Part shown: positions 20,502 through 28,958 of the stretch, piece by piece
How positions within the stretch are numbered: position 1 is the stretch's first letter
Layout of the letters: the number at the start of each line of letters is the position of its first letter
Origin: Hyphomonadaceae bacterium
GTDB lineage: Bacteria; Pseudomonadota; Alphaproteobacteria; Caulobacterales; Aquidulcibacteraceae
NCBI GenBank assembly: GCA_016791325.1
Contig: JAEUMU010000099.1
Span: forward strand, 1 to 31,776
DNA length: 31,776 nucleotides
Direction of reading: 5' to 3'
Program-made: the position numbers and the translations under genes
Notes under the pieces: generated by a model
The model's input: only the letters and a program-made list of their open reading frames with translations
The model's database searches: none
Told to the model about the DNA's origin: nothing

Positions 20502-21088
20502 GCGCGCACAATCCCATGCTCGCGAAGGAAAGCCAGCAGCGGCAATAGGGGTAGGCCCAGCACAGAGAAATAGTCGCCCTCGACGCGATTGAAGAGCTGT
20601 GCGCCGCGGCCCTCGAGCTGATAGGCGCCGACGGATTTGAGCGCGCCCTCCCCGGCTTGGGCCAGATACTCCTCGAGAAAGCCATCGCTGAACGCGCGCA
20701 TCAGCAGGCGCGGGGTTTCGATGTGACGCCAGATCACCGCCCCTTCTCGCGCGATTACCGCGGCGGTGATCAACTCATGGGCTTTACCGCGCAGGCGCGA
20801 GAGATGGCTGCGCGCCTCGGCCATGTCCTTCGGTTTATCGAGCACCACGCCTTCCACAGCGAGCATCTGATCGGCGCCGATGACAAAACCTGGGCGGCGC
20901 TGCGAAACGGAGAGCGCTTTCAGTTCTGCCAGCGCGTCGGCCTGTTGGCGCGCGGGCATGCCGGCGGCGCGGAGGCTGGCCTTGGCGGCTTCCTCATCCA
21001 TGCGCGGGACATCGACCTCGAACGCGAGGCCCGCCCCTTCCAGAAGCTGGCGGCGCGCAGCGCTGCCGGATGCAAGAATAAGGGTCAC
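20498..21088 (-). CDS. maf: Maf-like nucleotide pyrophosphatase
   Basis: A 196-residue Maf/Ham1-superfamily house-cleaning enzyme that hydrolyses non-canonical nucleoside triphosphates. Visible motifs are LILASGSAARRQLL at 3-16, MDEEAAK, the catalytic GADQML, LDKPKDMAEARSHLSRLRGKAHEL, and GAYQLEGRGAQLF. Whether it prefers dTTP/UTP or 7-methyl-GTP cannot be told safely from these motifs. The start codon is GTG at 21088, overlapping the TGA of the upstream kinase-regulator gene (GTGA). Confidence 0.93.
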   Translation of the reverse strand: MTLILASGSAARRQLLEGAGLAFEVDVPRMDEEAAKASLRAAGMPARQQADALAELKALSVSQRRPGFVIGADQMLAVEGVVLDKPKDMAEARSHLSRLRGKAHELITAAVIAREGAVIWRHIETPRLLMRAFSDGFLEEYLAQAGEGALKSVGAYQLEGRGAQLFNRVEGDYFSVLGLPLLPLLAFLREHGIVRA

Positions 21089-21912
21089 GAGCCGCGGTGC
21101 TCCGCCAGCAAATTGAGCACGGACGCGGCAGTCTCCTCGATCGAACGGCGGGAGACATCGATCGTCGGCCAGCCTTCGCGCTCAAACAATTTCTGGGCGG
21201 CGATCACTTCGGCGCGGACAGCGGCCTCCTCCGTATAGTCGCCCGCGCGCGTTTCCTTCATCGCCACCAGGCGGTTGCGGCGGATGTGAACCAAGCGGTC
21301 GGCGGTGATGGTGAGCCCGACAACAAGGGGGCGGTCCTTTCCAAACAGGACCGGCGGCAGCGGCACGTTGGGCACGAAGGGAACGTTGGAGGCTTTCACA
21401 CCGCGATGGGCCAGATACACGCAAGTCGGCGTCTTGGAAGTGCGGCTCACGCCGACGAGTATCACGTCTGAATCGCGCAACTCCACCATCTGCTGGCCAT
21501 CGTCATGGTCCATGGCGAAATCTAGCGCGTCTATGCGCTTAAAATACTCCGCCGTAAGCTTGCGCGAGGCGCCGACCCGGTGGTTCAGCTCTTGGCCCAG
21601 GTAGCGTGAGGTGACGTCCAGCACCGGATCGAGCACCGCGACGCATGGCACGCCGAGCTCCTGGCAGTGCTTCTCCAGCATGGCGCGATGCTCAAGGTTG
21701 GACAGCGTGAACATCACCACGCCTGGCGCAGCCTCGATTTCCCGGATGACACGCTCGAGCTGACGCGCAGAGCGGACCAGAAAGTAGGAATGTTCCACCG
21801 GCATGATATTGTCGAACTGAGCACAGGTGGCGCGCATGACGCCGGCCAGCGTCTCACCCGTGGAGTCCGACACCAGGTGGACATTGAAATAGGTCGCCAG
21901 CCGCTCATGCAT
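21085..21912 (-). CDS. Pyruvate, phosphate dikinase / PEP synthase regulatory protein (DUF299)
   Basis: A 275-residue bifunctional ADP-dependent kinase and phosphorylase of the DUF299 family, which switches PPDK or PEP synthase off and on through a threonine. It has the N-terminal NVHLVSDSTGETL, the P-loop-like GVSRTSKT at 154-161 followed by PTCVYLAHRG, and the C-terminal WPTIDVSRRSIEETAA. The start ATG at 21912 fits the family; an in-frame GTG at 21918 is a possible alternative, and no strong Shine-Dalgarno is seen. The orthologue is the first gene beside the Caulobacter origin. The gene leads the maf-aroE-coaE-dnaQ operon. Confidence 0.94.
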   Translation of the reverse strand: MHERLATYFNVHLVSDSTGETLAGVMRATCAQFDNIMPVEHSYFLVRSARQLERVIREIEAAPGVVMFTLSNLEHRAMLEKHCQELGVPCVAVLDPVLDVTSRYLGQELNHRVGASRKLTAEYFKRIDALDFAMDHDDGQQMVELRDSDVILVGVSRTSKTPTCVYLAHRGVKASNVPFVPNVPLPPVLFGKDRPLVVGLTITADRLVHIRRNRLVAMKETRAGDYTEEAAVRAEVIAAQKLFEREGWPTIDVSRRSIEETAASVLNLLAEHRGS

Positions 21913-22252
21913 GGGCACCACATATCTGCGCTTCGACGGTTGTGGACAAGCTGTTGGCAAAGCGAGGAGGATGTGCGGCGGCAGCGCGGGAGTTCGCCCG
22001 GTTGGGGTGAAATGCTTCCCCCGATGGGCGATTCCCTCAGCCCTTCTCCACATGCGGCCAGATGCGGCGCCAGGGAATCGGCGCCCTGCCAAGGCGCCGG
22101 CAAACCATTCGTGGTTAATGATTTTCTGAAATCTGCCGTCTTGGAGAAGTCTGTGGGCAAAGTGTGAGTTACGGCGCTCTCCCGAATTTGGGTTCGCCAC
22201 AACAACGAGTCCCCATAAATCCATTTCTAGAATTAGGTTTAGAAGGAAGAAA
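21913..22252. other. oriC: Candidate chromosomal replication origin (oriC) between the DUF299 gene and hemE
   Basis: A 340-bp segment without a credible gene. It contains DnaA-box-like 9-mers: TGTGGACAA at 21941-21949 and TTCTCCACA at 22044-22052 (each 8 of 9 to TTATCCACA on one strand), and weaker 7-of-9 sites at 22110-22118, 22152-22160 and 22193-22201. A 9-bp inverted repeat flanks the 22044 box. GGCGCC occurs three times at 13-14 bp spacing (22066, 22080, 22093). The last about 40 bp before hemE are strongly AT-rich, as a DNA-unwinding element would be. In Caulobacter the origin lies between exactly these two genes. The segment must also carry promoters for both divergent genes; TAGAAT at 22228-22233 is a possible -10 for hemE. 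Confidence 0.75.
22029..22080. repeat. 9-bp inverted repeat flanking a DnaA-box-like site
   Basis: CGATTCCCT at 22029-22037 and AGGGAATCG at 22072-22080 are perfect reverse complements, 34 bp apart. The DnaA-box-like TTCTCCACA (22044-22052) lies between the arms. The arms could form a stem or be two binding sites for one protein. Confidence 0.6.
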
Positions 22253-23284
22253 ATGGCCGAGCTTCCTGCCTTGCTTCGCGTTCTGAACGGAGAGCGTCTA
22301 CCCACGCCTCCGATCTGGATCATGCGTCAAGCTGGCCGCTATCTGCCCGAGTATCGAGAGCTGCGGACCCGCGCCAAGAGCTTTCTGGACTTCTGCTATT
22401 CCCCTGCCCTGGCGACGGAAGCGGTGATGCAGCCGCTGCGCCGGTTTCCGCTCGATGCGGCCATCCTGTTTTCCGACATTCTGGTGGTGCCGGACGCGAT
22501 TGGACGAAAGGTCTGGTTCGTCGAGGGCGAAGGGCCGCGACTGGAGCCGTTGCTGGATGTGCAGGCTTGGCGCTTCGAAACCGCCGAGCGCGCCATTCAG
22601 CGGCTGAGCCCTGTTTACGAGGCCGTTGAGCGCATCAAGGCCGCTATCCCAAATGAGACGGCTCTGATCGGATTTTGCGGCGCGCCCTGGACGGTGGCCA
22701 CATACATGCTGCAGGGCCGCGGCGGGGAAAAGGATCAGGCGCGCCGCGCGCTCTACGAACGCGGCCAAGACGTTGACGCCCTTCTCGACGTATTGGTCGA
22801 GGTTTCAGCCCAACACTTGGCCCAGCAGGTCCGCGCTGGCGCGGACTGCTTGCAGATCTTTGAAAGCTGGGCTGAGGGCATGCCGCCTGCCTTGTTTCAA
22901 CGCGCCATCGTTTCGCCTACCGCCAAGCTGGTGGCGCGGCTGCGGGGCCTTGGCGTTAGCGTGCCGGTGATCGGCTTCCCTCGCGGGGCGGGCGCCAATT
23001 TCGAAGCCTACGCCAAGGCGACGGGCGTGACGGCGCTCGGCGTAGATACCCAGACGTCCGGCAGTTGGGCGCGAGCGCGCGCACCCGCTGGCATGGCCTT
23101 GCAAGGCAACCTCGACCCACAAGCGCTGGTGGCGGGCGGCGATGCATTGGCCGCGGCCGTGCAGGATACGGTGGCGCAATTCGCCGGCGGGCCTCACATC
23201 TTCAACCTTGGCCATGGCATCACGCCCGAAGCCAAGCCCGAGCATGTGGCTGAGCTCGTGCGCTTGGTGAAAGGCGGGGCATGA
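22253..23284 (+). CDS. hemE: Uroporphyrinogen decarboxylase
   Basis: A 343-residue enzyme that converts uroporphyrinogen III to coproporphyrinogen III by four decarboxylations. Signatures PPIWIMRQAGRYLPEYRELR (20-39) and GFCGAPWTVATYMLQGRGG are intact, as are FSDILVVPDA and the C-terminal FNLGHGITPEAKPEHV. The Shine-Dalgarno AAGGA at 22243-22247 supports the ATG at 22253. It leads the heme operon and its 3' end overlaps hemH as ATGA. It is the origin-proximal gene on the right side. Confidence 0.98.
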   Translation: MAELPALLRVLNGERLPTPPIWIMRQAGRYLPEYRELRTRAKSFLDFCYSPALATEAVMQPLRRFPLDAAILFSDILVVPDAIGRKVWFVEGEGPRLEPLLDVQAWRFETAERAIQRLSPVYEAVERIKAAIPNETALIGFCGAPWTVATYMLQGRGGEKDQARRALYERGQDVDALLDVLVEVSAQHLAQQVRAGADCLQIFESWAEGMPPALFQRAIVSPTAKLVARLRGLGVSVPVIGFPRGAGANFEAYAKATGVTALGVDTQTSGSWARARAPAGMALQGNLDPQALVAGGDALAAAVQDTVAQFAGGPHIFNLGHGITPEAKPEHVAELVRLVKGGA

Positions 23285-24375
23285 GCGCCGCCTACGATCC
23301 CAGCCCCTCTTCCGAGACTGACAAACGCCCCAATCTACGCGTCATGACCTCGCGCCGCGTGGCGATCATTCTGTTCAATCTGGGCGGACCGGATACGCCG
23401 GAGGCGGTGCGGCCGTTTCTCTTTAATCTGTTCAACGATCCCGCCATCATTGGTTTGCCGCAACCGTTCCGGTTCTTGCTGGCGCAACTGATCTCGCGCT
23501 CACGCGAAAAGCTGGCGCAAGCGAATTACGCGGAAATGGGCGGCGGCTCGCCGATCCTGCCAGAGACGCTGAAACAGGCCGCCGCGCTTGAAGCGGAGAT
23601 ATCCAAGCGTGTCGCCAATGTGAGCTTTAAGTGCTTCGTGGCGATGCGTTACTGGAAGCCCTTGGTGAAAGATGCAGCGAAAGCCGCCGCCGCTTGGGGC
23701 GCCACCGATGCGATCCTGCTGCCGCTTTATCCGCAATACTCCAGCACCACCACAGCTTCTTCATTGCGGGCCTGGGCGCAGGCTTCGGATCTGCCAGGGG
23801 CCACGATCTGTTGTTACCCGGCTGGCGGCGCCTTCGCCCAGGCGCATGCCGACGCTATCCTGAATGCATGGCGCGCCGGCGGTTCACCAGAGAAGGTGCG
23901 CGTGCTGTTTTCCGCCCATGGCCTGCCGGAGCGGGTGATCCAGCGTGGCGATCCCTACCAGTGGCAGGTTGAGCAAAGCGTGGCAGCGGTGCGCAAGCTG
24001 CTGCCGGCCGCGTGGGAGTATCGCACCTGCTATCAATCCCGCGTCGGCCCGATGAAGTGGATCGGGCCGTCGACGGAAGATGAAATCCACGCCGCCGCCC
24101 AAGCGCAAACCGGAGTGATCGTTTCCCCGATCGCTTTCGTTTCCGAGCATGTCGAAACCCTGGTGGAGCTCGACATTGAGTATGCGCAACGCGCCCATGA
24201 GCTGGGCTTGCCATACTATTTGCGCGCCCCTGCCCTGGGCGCGGCCCCGCGCTTCATCGACGCGCTGGCCGATCTAACCGAGCGCGCTCTGGCGCAACCG
24301 GGTAAGTTGTGCTCCGAACAGGGGGAGCGGCTGTGCCCGGGAACGCACAAGCTTTGCCCACACCGGAGCGCGTGA
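23281..24375 (+). CDS. hemH: Ferrochelatase
   Basis: A 364-residue enzyme inserting Fe(II) into protoporphyrin IX. The family start LFNLGGPDTPEAVRPFL begins near residue 31, after about 23 extra N-terminal residues (an ATG at 23344 could be the true start). The active-site histidine is H213 in FSAHGLPE and the conserved glutamate is E292 in SEHVETL. The C-terminus has C344, C352 and C359 in an LCSEQGERLCPGTHKLCP segment, which resembles the [2Fe-2S] cluster tail known from some ferrochelatases including Caulobacter's; the fourth ligand is not identified. Overlaps hemE by 4 bp and is followed by hemJ after 4 bp. Confidence 0.97.
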   Translation: MSAAYDPSPSSETDKRPNLRVMTSRRVAIILFNLGGPDTPEAVRPFLFNLFNDPAIIGLPQPFRFLLAQLISRSREKLAQANYAEMGGGSPILPETLKQAAALEAEISKRVANVSFKCFVAMRYWKPLVKDAAKAAAAWGATDAILLPLYPQYSSTTTASSLRAWAQASDLPGATICCYPAGGAFAQAHADAILNAWRAGGSPEKVRVLFSAHGLPERVIQRGDPYQWQVEQSVAAVRKLLPAAWEYRTCYQSRVGPMKWIGPSTEDEIHAAAQAQTGVIVSPIAFVSEHVETLVELDIEYAQRAHELGLPYYLRAPALGAAPRFIDALADLTERALAQPGKLCSEQGERLCPGTHKLCPHRSA

Positions 24376-24379
24376 GCCA

Positions 24380-24850
24380 ATGGAGCATCTGATCAGCTAC
24401 GATCTGGCGCGCGGCCTGCACATCATCGCCGTTATTGCCTGGATTTCGGGGTTGCTGATGCAGCCGCGCTTTTACGCCTACATCACCAGCTCGACCCCAG
24501 GCGGCGAGCTGGAGCAGACTATGCTGAAGGCCGCCAAAAACTTGCGGCTGATCATCCTGGGCCCCTCCATGGTGCTGGCCTGGGCGTTCGGGATTTTCCT
24601 GTTCGTCACCTACGTCACCGGCGATTGGAGCCGCCCGCCGGATGTGATCCTGGCCGGCGTGCCGCACTGGTTTTGGGCGAAATTAATCTTGGTGCTGGGC
24701 TTGAGCGGCTATCATGGCTTCCTAATTGTGGAGGGTCGGCGGCTTGCCAAGGGTGAGCGGCCACGTTCCGAACGGTTCTGGCGGTTGATGAGCGAGGTTC
24801 CGTTCCTCGTGGCGATTGCAGCCGTGCTGCTGGCGACCTTGGAGCCCTGA
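24380..24850 (+). CDS. hemJ: Protoporphyrinogen IX oxidase HemJ
   Basis: A 156-residue membrane protein that oxidises protoporphyrinogen IX to protoporphyrin IX, the step before ferrochelatase. It has four hydrophobic helices, with GLHIIAVIAWISGLLMQPR (conserved His near residue 14) in the first, and later KNLRLIILGPSMVLAWAFGIFLF, WFWAKLILVLGLSGYHGFL and a final helix near the end. HemJ replaces HemG and HemY in many alphaproteobacteria. The operon order hemE-hemH-hemJ places three consecutive late heme steps together, apart from the coproporphyrinogen oxidase. Confidence 0.95.
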   Translation: MEHLISYDLARGLHIIAVIAWISGLLMQPRFYAYITSSTPGGELEQTMLKAAKNLRLIILGPSMVLAWAFGIFLFVTYVTGDWSRPPDVILAGVPHWFWAKLILVLGLSGYHGFLIVEGRRLAKGERPRSERFWRLMSEVPFLVAIAAVLLATLEP

Positions 24851-24945
24851 ACCCGCCCTAACCGGCTTGACGGCCTGAGCGGCTTATGGTGTCCATGCGG
24901 CTCGCGCTGCTCCCTCGGAGCTAGCGCGCGCGACGGCGGCGCAGC

Positions 24946-24986
24946 TCATTCCTCCACCCGCCGGCTCTCCTTTCCCACTATCCAAC
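24946..24986 (+). promoter_or_regulatory. C-rich, G-poor leader upstream of rho (possible rut site)
   Basis: In this 41-nt stretch of the 178-bp hemJ-rho spacer about half the bases are C and only about three are G, unlike the surrounding GC-balanced DNA. C-rich, G-poor unstructured RNA is what Rho loads on. Autogenous attenuation of rho in its leader is established in E. coli, so a similar role here is plausible but not shown. I see no clear promoter in the spacer. Confidence 0.35.
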
Positions 24987-25028
24987 GGCCCTTGCGTTCT
25001 GCTTGCGCGCCGTTCCTCCGAGAAGACC

Positions 25029-26321
25029 ATGACTGAAGAACAAGCCATCGAAGGGCTTTCGCAGCTGACGCTGCAAGAATTGAAGCGCAAGCCGCCGGCT
25101 GAACTGCTGGCGCTTGCGGAATCGCTTGAGATCGAAGGCGCCAATACGCTGCGCATCCAAGACATGCTGTTCGCCATCCTGAAACAGGTGGCTGAACGTG
25201 GGGTCGAGATCGGCGGCGCGGGCGTTGTAGAAATTCTGCCGGACGGGTTCGCGTTCCTGCGCTCGCCGCAATCGAATTACCTGCCCGGCCCAGACGACAT
25301 TTACGTCTCGCCGCAACAGATCCGTAAGTTCGGCCTACGCACCGGCGACACGGTGGAGGGCCAAATCCGCGCGCCGAAGGATGGCGAGCGCTACTTCGCG
25401 CTGGTCAAAGTCAACTCGGTCAACTTCGAAGATCCAGAGCGCGTGCGCCACAAGGTGCACTTCGACAACCTGACGCCACTCTACCCCACCGAGCGGCTGA
25501 AGATGGAGCTCGACGATCCTACCATCAAAGACAAGACCGGCCGCATCATCGATATCGTCGCGCCAATCGGCAAAGGCCAGCGTTCGCTCATCGTCGCGCA
25601 GCCGCGGACGGGTAAGACCGTCATCATGCAGAACATCGCCAAGGCCATCGAAGCCAATCACCCGGAAGTGTTTCTGATCGTTTTGCTGATCGACGAACGC
25701 CCCGAAGAAGTCACCGATATGCAGCGCAGCGTGAAGGGCGAAGTGGTTTCTTCCACCTTTGACGAGCCCGCAACGCGCCACGTCGCCGTTGCCGAAATGG
25801 TGATTGAGAAGGCCAAGCGCTTGGCTGAGCACGGCAAGGATGTGGTGATCCTGCTGGACTCCATCACGCGCCTCGGCCGCGCCTACAACGCCACTGTGCC
25901 CTCTTCCGGCAAGGTTCTGACGGGCGGCGTTGACGCCAATGCACTGCAGCGCCCGAAGCGCTTCTTCGGCGCGGCGCGTAACCTCGAAGAAGGCGGCTCG
26001 CTCACCATCATCGCCACGGCGTTGATCGATACCGGCTCGCGCATGGACGAAGTGATCTTCGAAGAGTTCAAGGGCACGGGCAACAGCGAACTCCAGCTCG
26101 ACCGCAAGGTCGCGGACCGGCGCATCTTCCCGGCCATCGACGTGCTTAAGTCCGGCACGCGGAAAGACGAACTCATCACGCCGAAGGAGCATCTGCAGAA
26201 GATGTACGTGCTCCGCCGCATCCTCAGCCCGATGGGCACGCAGGACGCGATCGAGTTCCTCTTGGACAAGCTCAAAGGCTCGAAGAACAACGACGATTTC
26301 TTCCAGAGCATGAATACGTAG
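25029..26321 (+). CDS. rho: Transcription termination factor Rho
   Basis: A 430-residue RNA-dependent hexameric helicase that ends transcription. An N-terminal helical domain (about 5-52) precedes the RNA-binding cold-shock-like domain (about 63-130, [23 protein letters not shown]). Walker A is AQPRTGKTV at 190-198, then [16 protein letters not shown], Walker [17 protein letters not shown], and the R-loop region [18 protein letters not shown]. It has no large insertion. The gene follows the heme operon after 178 bp and is followed by an intrinsic terminator. Confidence 0.98.
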   Translation: MTEEQAIEGLSQLTLQELKRKPPAELLALAESLEIEGANTLRIQDMLFAILKQVAERGVEIGGAGVVEILPDGFAFLRSPQSNYLPGPDDIYVSPQQIRKFGLRTGDTVEGQIRAPKDGERYFALVKVNSVNFEDPERVRHKVHFDNLTPLYPTERLKMELDDPTIKDKTGRIIDIVAPIGKGQRSLIVAQPRTGKTVIMQNIAKAIEANHPEVFLIVLLIDERPEEVTDMQRSVKGEVVSSTFDEPATRHVAVAEMVIEKAKRLAEHGKDVVILLDSITRLGRAYNATVPSSGKVLTGGVDANALQRPKRFFGAARNLEEGGSLTIIATALIDTGSRMDEVIFEEFKGTGNSELQLDRKVADRRIFPAIDVLKSGTRKDELITPKEHLQKMYVLRRILSPMGTQDAIEFLLDKLKGSKNNDDFFQSMNT

Positions 26322-26344
26322 GTCTATCGATCACGCGGATCTGC

Positions 26345-26378
26345 AGGGGCGCGGCGCAAGCTGCGCCCCTTTCTGTTT
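26345..26378 (+). terminator. Intrinsic terminator after rho
   Basis: AGGGGCGC at 26345-26352 pairs with GCGCCCCT at 26363-26370 (8 bp, all matched), with a 10-base loop, and the stem is followed by TTTCTGTTT. It sits 24 bp after the rho stop. This is the clearest Rho-independent terminator in the window. Confidence 0.85.
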
Positions 26379-26452
26379 GCGCCGCCTAAGCGCCGTTAGT
26401 GATGACGGTCAGGGCGCGGGCTGTTACGAATGTGCGATACGGAGAGGCCGGC

Positions 26453-27058
26453 ATGCTCAAAATCTATCACTCGCAAGGGGCGCGGTCGCTGCGCGTGCTG
26501 TGGCTCTGCGAAGAGATGGGCGTGCCTTACGAAACGGCGGAGGCTTCGTTCTTCAAGCCCAGCGAAGAGTTCAGCGTGATCAATCCGTTACGCACCGTCC
26601 CGGCAATGCAGGATGGCGATGTGCGCATGATCGAATCCGTGGCGATGATGCTCTACATCATGGCCAAGTACGGGCCGACCGATCTCGAGGTGAAGCCCAG
26701 CGAGCCGGGCTACAGCGACTACCTGCAATATCTGATCTTCGGCGAGGCGGGGCTTGCCGCTTATGGCAATCCCCTCGTCGCCACCCGCTTCCTCGCGCCT
26801 GCAGAGCAGAAGCAAAACTTCACCGCCGACTATCTCAAGGGTGCGATCCTGAAACGCCTGGAGTTCGTGGGCGAACGCCTGGGCGGCAAACCGTACGTCG
26901 CCGCCAATCGCTTCACCGCAGCGGACATTTCGATCGCCTACATCGCCACCGGTGCGAAGTTTGCCGGCATCGAAGATGAGATACCGGCGACCGTAAAGGC
27001 TTATGTCGCCAACCTGCAGCAGCGCCCCGCTTTCCAGCGTGCGGCGGCGGTGAAGTAG
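26453..27058 (+). CDS. Glutathione S-transferase family protein
   Basis: A 201-residue GST. The thioredoxin-like N-terminal domain runs from MLKIYHSQGARSLRVLWLCEEMGVPYE through NPLRTVPAMQDGDVRMIESVAMMLYI, where cis-Pro and ESVA form the glutathione site. The all-helical C-terminal domain contains NRFTAADISIAYI, the usual N-capping-box segment. The ATG at 26453 has GGAGAGG at 26441-26447, so the 18 upstream in-frame codons are not used. Its stop abuts the stop of the convergent quinone oxidoreductase with no gap. Substrate is unknown. Confidence 0.92.
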   Translation: MLKIYHSQGARSLRVLWLCEEMGVPYETAEASFFKPSEEFSVINPLRTVPAMQDGDVRMIESVAMMLYIMAKYGPTDLEVKPSEPGYSDYLQYLIFGEAGLAAYGNPLVATRFLAPAEQKQNFTADYLKGAILKRLEFVGERLGGKPYVAANRFTAADISIAYIATGAKFAGIEDEIPATVKAYVANLQQRPAFQRAAAVK

Positions 27059-28027
27059 CTAGGGCGCAAGCACCAAGCTTCCCGTCGTTTTGCGCGCCGC
27101 GAGATCGCGATGGGCTTGCGCGGCGTCCGCGAGCTTGTAGCGCGTGGGCGGCGCGATCTTTACCGCGCCCTTCTCCAGCACGTCGAACAAATCCGCGGCC
27201 GTTTCGTCGAGCATTTCCGTGGTGGCGGTGTAGTGGAACAGCGTCGGCCGCGTGAGGAAAAGAGAGCCTTTCTGCGACAACGCCAGAGGATTGATATCCG
27301 GCGGCGCGCCGGACGCATTGCCGTAGCTCACCATCATGCCGAGCGGGCGCAGGCAATCGAGCGAAGCCGCAAACGTATCCTTGCCCACGCCATCGTAGAC
27401 AACGTGCGCGCCGGCGCCGGTGATCGCGCGCACGCGCCCTGCGATATCTTCACGCCCCTGTACGATCACATGATCGGCGCCGAGCGCGCGGGCGACACTC
27501 GCCTTCGCATCATTGCCGACGACAGCAATCACAAGCGCGCCGAGGTGCTTGCCCCATTGCACGAGGATCTGCCCAACCCCGCCGGCGGCGGCATGCACGA
27601 CGATGGCGTGGCCGCGTTCCACGCGAAACGTCTTTCGCAGAAGATAACGCGCAGTCATCCCCTTGAGCATTGAAGCGGCGGCGGCTTCGGGCCCGATCGC
27701 GCCCGGCAGCGTTACCGCGCGCCCTTCCGGGACAATGTGCGCTTCCGCATAAGCGCCGAGCGGCCCCGTCGCGTAAGCGGCGCGGTCGCCCACCTTGAAG
27801 CGCGTGACGCTCGCGCCAATCGCGTCAACAATGCCCGCGGCTTCGGAGCCCAGTCCGCCAGGCAACGGAATTTTGTACAAGCCGCTGCGTTGGTAGGTGT
27901 CGATGAAATTCACGCCAATGGCTTCGTGCCTGATGCGGATTTCGTTCGCGCCGGGCTCGGGTGTTGGGAGCTCGGCCAGCGTCAGCACTTCTGGCCCGCC
28001 GTGCGCTTCGATGCGGATGGCTTTCAT
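27059..28027 (-). CDS. NADPH:quinone oxidoreductase, zeta-crystallin type
   Basis: A 322-residue zinc-free medium-chain dehydrogenase/reductase. The N-terminal GroES-like domain has VNFIDTYQRSGLYKIPLPGGLGSEAAG, and the Rossmann fold has the nucleotide loop HAAAGGVGQ (about 145-153). These enzymes reduce quinones or related electrophiles with NADPH. It lies 13 bp downstream of the GDPD gene in the same direction, suggesting one transcript with the dienelactone hydrolase. I name it at the family level, since QorA-type activity cannot be confirmed by reading. Confidence 0.93.
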   Translation of the reverse strand: MKAIRIEAHGGPEVLTLAELPTPEPGANEIRIRHEAIGVNFIDTYQRSGLYKIPLPGGLGSEAAGIVDAIGASVTRFKVGDRAAYATGPLGAYAEAHIVPEGRAVTLPGAIGPEAAAASMLKGMTARYLLRKTFRVERGHAIVVHAAAGGVGQILVQWGKHLGALVIAVVGNDAKASVARALGADHVIVQGREDIAGRVRAITGAGAHVVYDGVGKDTFAASLDCLRPLGMMVSYGNASGAPPDINPLALSQKGSLFLTRPTLFHYTATTEMLDETAADLFDVLEKGAVKIAPPTRYKLADAAQAHRDLAARKTTGSLVLAP

Positions 28028-28040
28028 CTCTGAATTCTCC

Positions 28041-28958
28041 TCACCGCGCGGCGCAGTTCAGCGGCGCATGGCCTTCCACGCCATCGGCTTCATCCAACGC
28101 ACGCAGCGCCGCGCGCGCATCGTCGGCGGCAATCACCTGCGCGCCGCTGCGGCGCGCGCTGGCGTAATTGCGGCCTTCTCCAAACATTCCAAGGCGTGTT
28201 TCAACGCCGCGCGCCGCCAGCGCCTGGACGAACGCGGCGCTCGGCGCCTCGCTGCCGACCCAGACGACGATGTTGTTCAGATCCACGCCACGACGCTCGA
28301 GAATGTCGAGCTCGCGGACAGAGGACGCCGAGGTGTAAATCACCGCCTCCGGCGCGAGCCGCGCGAGGCGCGAAGCGGCGTCGATGCTGTAAGTGATGAA
28401 CGCCACGCGCCCCATCGCGCCCGCGTCACGCACCTCGCGCACGACATCCTCAAATGCGACGCTACGTTTGATGTCGAGTTCGAGCACGGTGCGTCCCGCG
28501 GCCCAATCCAGCGCTTCCCGCAGCGTGGGCGGATGGGCGTCGAGCACGGCGCCCGCGCCATCGCGCAAGCGCAAAGCACGGAACGCCGCCAGCGTGAGGC
28601 CAGCCACGGAGCCGTGGCCATCCGTGGTGCGCTCAACCGTATCGTCGTGCATCAGCACCAGCGCGCCATCGCGCGTACGCGCGACATCGACCTCCAGGAA
28701 CGCCGGGCCCTGCTGCAGCGTGCTCTCGAACGTCGCGATTGCGTTCTCGGCGTGGCTGTCATGGCGCCCGCCGCGGTGCGCTGAGACCAGCACATCGCCA
28801 CGCTCGCGCAGGCAATCGAAGAACGCTGGCAGGCTGGTGGGCGCTATCGCGGCCGGCGCGCCGGCGCGGCCGCCGGCAATGTCCAAGATCGCGTCGTCCG
28901 GCGCTGGCCCACACGCCACGAGTATCAGCGCAGCCGCGCTGAGCGTCAGGCGCCTCAC
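28041..28958 (-). CDS. Glycerophosphodiester phosphodiesterase family lipoprotein
   Basis: A 305-residue TIM-barrel GDPD with a short signal peptide and a lipobox LVAC (lipidated C16), so it is predicted to be membrane-anchored on the outside of the inner membrane or in the outer membrane. Catalytic elements: H61 in SAHRGG, E71-N72 in AENAIATF, E89 and D91 in LEVDVARTRDG, and H104 in MHDDTVERTTDG. The family releases glycerol-3-phosphate from glycerophosphodiesters. The start is GTG at 28958, overlapping the TGA of the dienelactone hydrolase gene (GTGA). Confidence 0.92.
   Translation of the reverse strand: MRRLTLSAAALILVACGPAPDDAILDIAGGRAGAPAAIAPTSLPAFFDCLRERGDVLVSAHRGGRHDSHAENAIATFESTLQQGPAFLEVDVARTRDGALVLMHDDTVERTTDGHGSVAGLTLAAFRALRLRDGAGAVLDAHPPTLREALDWAAGRTVLELDIKRSVAFEDVVREVRDAGAMGRVAFITYSIDAASRLARLAPEAVIYTSASSVRELDILERRGVDLNNIVVWVGSEAPSAAFVQALAARGVETRLGMFGEGRNYASARRSGAQVIAADDARAALRALDEADGVEGHAPLNCAAR

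Noticed and set aside
22115..22130. CtrA-type site (TTAA-N7-TTAA) in the origin
   Set aside because: Only the first half-site is present; the second reads CTGA, so I do not claim it.
21913..22323. In-frame extension of the DUF299 gene through the intergenic segment
   Set aside because: The family N-terminus begins at MHERLATYF; the extension would cross the hemE start and the origin-like sequence.
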